Source: AEGEAN-183 sp045563675
GTDB taxonomy: Bacteria > Pseudomonadota > Gammaproteobacteria > Magnimaribacterales > Magnimaribacteraceae
Reading direction: 5' to 3'
Assembly: GCA_045563675.1 (NCBI GenBank)
Contig: JBJLIX010000002.1
Span: 248,001 to 312,000, forward strand
Length of the DNA: 64,000 bases
Shown here in pieces: positions 62,950-64,000 of the stretch. A program made the translations under genes and the position numbers. Each line of letters begins with the position of its first letter. The stretch's first letter is position 1. The notes under the pieces were generated by a model. It made no database searches. It saw nothing but the letters and a program-made list of their open reading frames with translations, and had not been told where the DNA came from.

Positions 62950-64000
62950 TTAATTGATTTGATTCCTTATAAGTTTGCCATTTAAGGCTCCAGTAGCTTC
63001 TCCATTTTTAAAGGCTACTTGACCTGAGACTATCGTATATTCATAACCGGTAGCTTTTTGAACCAATCTTCTTCCTCCAGCCGGTAAATCATTTAATACT
63101 TCTGGTTCATGAAGAGTTAGGTTTTCGAAATCAATAACATTAATATCAGCTTTAAGGCCTTCTTTTAGTAAACCTCTATCATTTATACCCAGAAGCTTAG
63201 AAGTTTCTAAAGTTTGCATGCTTATAAGTTTTTCTAAAGGAATTTTTTTCCCTCTTTTTCTATCTCTGCCCCAGTGCTGGATCAAGGTAGTTGGAAAACT
63301 AGCATCGCTTATAGCTCCGCAGTGAGCGCCTGCATCGCCAAGTCCTGAAATAGAATATGGGTGATTGAGCATCTTTTCAACATAATCAAGGTTACCTGGC
63401 AAATAATTAAATAAAGGGTGATAGATAAGGGCCTTCCCGTCTTTCTCCAATAAACAGTCATATGCAACTTCTTGAGGTGATATTCCTCCTCTGCTGGCTA
63501 TCGCTTCAAAAGAAGCATCAGGCTCAGGTTCGTAATTAGCAGGCTCACCCAACCTAAACATTTTATTAAAAGATTGTGTAATTTCCTCTACTAAAGGGTT
63601 GCCAATTGAAACAGGCTGTTCAGATAATATCTTCTCCCTGAATTTGGGGTCCTTCATTGTAGATACTTTTTCTTCCAAACTCTTTTTAGAGATTTCATAG
63701 AAGGAAGGGTAAAAAATAAAAGGATTTAGAGTAGCGGTTAACCCCATATTAATACCTGTTGCTCTTGGTGGAACTTGCCCATACATATTTATTCCTTGAT
63801 CTTGTGCTTTTTCAATCCCATCTAGAAGTTGATGCCACCAATCAGGTCTTTGGTCCATTTGCTCGACAGTTATAGATATAGGTCTGCCAGAAGATTCAGA
63901 CATTTCTTTAAAAATATCAAATTCAGTATCAAAATCATAAAAATCTGAAATACCTTGAAGAACTCCGCTTCTTATTTCTCCTAAAGACTTTGCTATGGAT
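62950..64000 (-). CDS. N-acyl-D-amino-acid deacylase-type amidohydrolase (partial, 5' end beyond window)
   Basis: An open frame without a stop runs from the right window edge to 62950, so the gene begins outside. It includes 317 codons after an internal ATG at 63903 plus about 32 codons further upstream. GLGDAGAHCGAISDASFPTTLIQHWGRD matches the metal-site region of the amidohydrolase-3 / D-aminoacylase family, and LLGINDRGLLKEGLKADINVIDFENL the C-terminal beta-sandwich. It opens D-amide or hydantoin-like bonds. The missing N-terminus holds the HxH motif, so activity cannot be checked. Confidence 0.88.
   Translation of the reverse strand, partial: SIAKSLGEIRSGVLQGISDFYDFDTEFDIFKEMSESSGRPISITVEQMDQRPDWWHQLLDGIEKAQDQGINMYGQVPPRATGINMGLTATLNPFIFYPSFYEISKKSLEEKVSTMKDPKFREKILSEQPVSIGNPLVEEITQSFNKMFRLGEPANYEPEPDASFEAIASRGGISPQEVAYDCLLEKDGKALIYHPLFNYLPGNLDYVEKMLNHPYSISGLGDAGAHCGAISDASFPTTLIQHWGRDRKRGKKIPLEKLISMQTLETSKLLGINDRGLLKEGLKADINVIDFENLTLHEPEVLNDLPAGGRRLVQKATGYEYTIVSGQVAFKNGEATGALNGKLIRNQIN

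Noticed and set aside
1..64000. Mobile elements, CRISPR, toxin-antitoxin or phage defence systems
   Set aside because: I looked for transposases, integrases, regular direct repeats, and short paired frames with toxin-like features and found none; the gene order looks like stable core chromosome.

Overview
The window is AT-rich, gene-dense chromosomal DNA, most likely from a free-living marine gammaproteobacterium of the SAR86 type (an inference from gene content, not a phylogeny). Gene order and families are gammaproteobacterial: mfd next to csiV, sbcB, nfuA, trmA, an LPS/lipoprotein operon (lolC-lolD-msbA/lpxK-trm112-kdsB-murB), and trxB divergent from ftsK-lolA-serS. Spacers are very short and stop/start overlaps are common. 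I see no insertion sequence, prophage, CRISPR array or toxin-antitoxin pair. The window edges cut an acyl-CoA dehydrogenase (left, C-terminus missing) and an N-acyl-D-amino-acid deacylase-type amidohydrolase (right, N-terminus missing).

Layout. 1-5.1 kb: acyl-CoA dehydrogenase diverging from mfd (lacking an internal domain) and csiV. 5.1-12 kb: exonuclease I, NfuA, TrmA, the electron-transfer flavoprotein genes etfBA diverging from ETF-ubiquinone oxidoreductase, then a probable small RNA gene. 12-20 kb: an eight-gene leftward operon for envelope building, in which the lipid A flippase MsbA and the lipid A 4'-kinase LpxK form one 946-residue polypeptide. 20-28.5 kb: aldehyde dehydrogenase, a dienoyl-CoA-reductase-like SDR, an MFS carrier, trpS, thpR, a second probable small RNA, a LOG-family hydrolase, a DsbA/FrnE-like protein, a 2OG oxygenase and heptosyltransferase WaaC. 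28.5-37.5 kb: tRNA-Ser(UGA), aminotransferase, enoyl-CoA hydratase, an alkylsulfatase-like lipoprotein, MATE efflux, and a nucleoside-salvage patch (tdk, nupC, a PfkB kinase). 37.5-51 kb: an Oar-like TonB-dependent receptor, serS-lolA-ftsK, trxB, enoyl-CoA hydratase, nitronate monooxygenase, AcuI-like reductase, SohB and an SDR. 51-58 kb: a TorF-type porin behind an NtrC site and a sigma-54 promoter, acyltransferase, alpha/beta hydrolase, glycerophosphodiesterase, UMF1-type MFS, and two divergent nitronate monooxygenases. 58-64 kb: a tight leftward operon of phytanoyl-CoA dioxygenase-like, amidase, Bacteroidetes-type dihydroorotase, TauD-like dioxygenase, a mini-Smr protein and the amidohydrolase.

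How the parts fit: acyl-CoA dehydrogenase, ETF, ETF-QO, enoyl-CoA hydratases and SDRs form a fatty-acid/acyl-CoA oxidation theme feeding electrons to quinone. The Lol, Msb, Lpx, Kds, Waa and Mur genes form an envelope-assembly theme. The most unusual items are the MsbA-LpxK fusion, the two unlinked small RNA genes that share sequence blocks, the NtrC/sigma-54 porin promoter, an Mfd without its third domain, and two membrane micro-proteins of 36 and 42 residues.
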